NCBI RefSeq assembly: GCF_030140925.1
Contig: NZ_JARBWD010000002.1
Location: forward strand, 62,001-126,000
Origin: Parerythrobacter aestuarii
Lineage (GTDB): Bacteria; Pseudomonadota; Alphaproteobacteria; Sphingomonadales; Sphingomonadaceae
DNA: 64,000 bases
Reading direction: 5' to 3'
Made by a program: the position numbers and the translations under genes. The notes under the pieces are model-generated. The model saw only the letters and a program-made list of their open reading frames with translations. It made no database searches and was not told the DNA's origin. Shown one piece after another: positions 62,702 to 64,000 of the stretch (the first letter of the stretch is position 1; each line of letters begins with the position of its first letter).

Positions 62702-63439
62702 ATGTTACCACGCTTTGCCCTCAACCCCGGCCACGATATCGCGTCGCTCAAGGGTGAATTCGCACGCTTCGGTATGCTTTCGATCGCCGATATCCTGAGT
62801 GTCGAGACCGCCGATTGGCTGTATGCCCTGTTGCGAGGGCGCGAGGACTGGAAGCAATCGATCGCCTCGGGCAATTCGCTGGTTGAGCTCGATCGCCCGA
62901 CCCGCGCAGCCCTGAACGCGCAGCAAAGGGCCGAACTCGATAATGCTGTCTACGGCTCGGCGCGGCAGCAATTCCAGTTCCGCTACGAAACTCTCCGCGT
63001 GCCTGATGACGATGCCGGGCGCGCGAACAGCAGCGATCCGCTCGCAGCCTTTGCCCGCTGGTGGTCGCACGGCGAACCGCGCGATTTCCTGCGCGAGGTC
63101 ATGAGCCTGCCCGGGATCGACTTTGCCGACTTGCAAGCCACTGCCTATTCCCCGGGGGACTTCCTCACCGGCCATACCGACGATGTCGACGGCAAGGGGC
63201 GGCTGGCAGCCTATGTCCTGGGCCTGACGCCGAAATGGGCGGTCGAATGGGGCGGGATGCTGGCTTTCCACGATGAAGTGGCCAATCGCGTGCTGGCGCT
63301 GCCACCGGCGTTCAACCGGCTCAACCTGTTCAAGGTCCCGCGCCTGCACAGCGTCACTGAAGTGACCCGCATCGCCCCCTATCGCCGCTATGCGCTGACG
63401 GGGTGGTTGCGGACAGGCACGCCCGGCATGGCGGCCTAG
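62702..63439 (+). CDS. 2-oxoglutarate/Fe(II)-dependent oxygenase
   Basis: This 245-residue double-stranded beta-helix protein has iron ligands HTD (His158, Asp160) and His216 in RLHSVTEV, and a 2-oxoglutarate-binding arginine in YRRYALTGWLR. It resembles the Ofd1/prolyl hydroxylase-like group, so a protein substrate is plausible. The ribosome binding site is weak. Its stop overlaps the convergent DUF3667 stop as CTAG. Confidence 0.85.
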   Translation: MLPRFALNPGHDIASLKGEFARFGMLSIADILSVETADWLYALLRGREDWKQSIASGNSLVELDRPTRAALNAQQRAELDNAVYGSARQQFQFRYETLRVPDDDAGRANSSDPLAAFARWWSHGEPRDFLREVMSLPGIDFADLQATAYSPGDFLTGHTDDVDGKGRLAAYVLGLTPKWAVEWGGMLAFHDEVANRVLALPPAFNRLNLFKVPRLHSVTEVTRIAPYRRYALTGWLRTGTPGMAA

Positions 63440-64000
63440 AATGCCCCCAGCAGCAACAGCAGCTGGAGGAACAGCAGGATCACGATCCAGATGAACAGCG
63501 ACAGCGCGAACAGGCGCCACAGCGCGGAGAAGCGCGACAGGTCGTAAGTGTAGCGCAAGTGCTTGTACATGTGCACCGGTGGGATCACCGCAAGCCCCGC
63601 GAAGGCCCAATAGCCCAGGATCCCGCTCATCCCGAGGATCGACAGTGTTATGAACAGCAATGACATGAAAGCCAGCGAATAGGTCACGAAGATGGCGTGG
63701 TCATAGGCCTTGAACCGCCGCCGCCACAGGAACAGCAGCCACACGAAGGGAACCGACAGCGGGATCAGCAGCCAGCTGAACTTGTAGCTGTTGTTTTGCA
63801 GCTTGTAGAGCATCAGCTCGGGGTGCTCGCGCCACTTCTTGACCAGCCCGTCGTCGATCGATTCGATGCCGGTGAGTTTGAAAGTCATGCCGCCATTGTC
63901 GCTCTCGTTGAAGGCTTCGACCTGGCCCAGCCTTTCGAGATCCTGCTCGAGAGTCTCCAGTCGGGCGACGGCGCTCGCATATTGCGGGCTGTCGGGAGAC
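63436..64000 (-). CDS. DUF3667-like membrane protein (5' end outside window)
   Basis: On the minus strand the frame is open from the right window edge, so at least 187 residues are present and the N-terminus is missing; an internal Met at 63888 is probably not the start. A coiled-coil stretch (VARLETLEQDLERLGQV) precedes WREHPELMLYKLQNNSYKFS, and then four membrane helices follow (SWLLIPLSVPFVWLLFLWRR and later). The order of these parts matches the C-terminal half of DUF3667 proteins. The function is unknown. Confidence 0.7.
   Translation of the reverse strand, partial: SPDSPQYASAVARLETLEQDLERLGQVEAFNESDNGGMTFKLTGIESIDDGLVKKWREHPELMLYKLQNNSYKFSWLLIPLSVPFVWLLFLWRRRFKAYDHAIFVTYSLAFMSLLFITLSILGMSGILGYWAFAGLAVIPPVHMYKHLRYTYDLSRFSALWRLFALSLFIWIVILLFLQLLLLLGAF

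Overview
The window looks like part of an alphaproteobacterial chromosome, most likely order Sphingomonadales and close to Erythrobacteraceae. This is inferred from the kinds of proteins, their wording and the high G+C of the right part; no 16S or other marker gene is present. The window has two parts. Bases 1 to about 28,300 form an accessory genomic island with visibly lower and uneven G+C. From about 28,300 to the end lies G+C-rich core-like chromosome.

Island, left to right. (a) 1-7444: a type III-like restriction-modification operon made of an SNF2-type helicase (cut by the window edge), a DUF4391 protein, a beta-class DNA methyltransferase (Mod) and a DEAD-box/PD-ExK restriction subunit (Res). 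(b) 7692-14338: a mobilisation-like block with a TraD/VirD4-like ATPase, membrane proteins, a replication-relaxation-type winged-helix protein, DUF2958, an XRE regulator and several strong inverted repeats. (c) 14,739-18,203: a second VirD4-like ATPase, an unknown protein, a 50-residue ORF and a large serine recombinase. (d) 18,305-20,461: a membrane-anchored HerA-like ATPase. (e) 20,598-23,700, minus strand: a five-gene ubiquitin-like conjugation operon (Ubl, DUF6791-E1, DUF6527, an unknown 336-residue protein, DUF2188). (f) 24,329-26,919: a compact Gabija-like pair (OLD nuclease plus UvrD-like helicase). (g) 26,950-28,125: a tyrosine integrase, followed at 28,282-28,301 by the last 20 bases of a tRNA-Leu gene, which I read as the right attachment site of the island.

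The most striking structure is inside the island. The 3' end of the serine recombinase gene (18,015-18,063) recurs as two short orphan fragments at 20,492-20,601 and 24,206-24,306. Each fragment keeps the recombinase reading frame and ends at its own stop codon. The copies sit exactly at the borders of modules (d), (e) and (f). This suggests that the recombinase family uses the 3' end of its own gene as attachment site and that defence modules were stacked there one after another.

Core part. 28,625-33,395 holds a signalling group (OmpR-type regulator, small lipoprotein, CHASE2 histidine kinase, LysM-FecR protein). 33,514-40,814 holds acyl-CoA metabolism (methylsuccinyl-CoA dehydrogenase-like protein, DUF2235, thiolase, enoyl-CoA hydratase, alpha-methylacyl-CoA racemase, acyl-CoA dehydrogenase). 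41,075-45,705 holds an unrecognised 1013-residue protein convergent with a GMC oxidoreductase. 45,951-49,976 holds an HTH protein, a GIY-YIG nuclease bracketed by palindromic repeats, a lipoprotein, an alpha/beta hydrolase and another acyl-CoA dehydrogenase. 50,056-53,749 is a translationally coupled DUF3604 / parvulin / HupE operon. 53,746-58,810 is a four-gene ABC exporter with outer-membrane factor and a divergent TetR regulator with visible operators. 58,814-64,000 holds DUF1761, SRPBCC plus TetR, FtsH, a 2-oxoglutarate oxygenase and a DUF3667 gene cut by the right edge.
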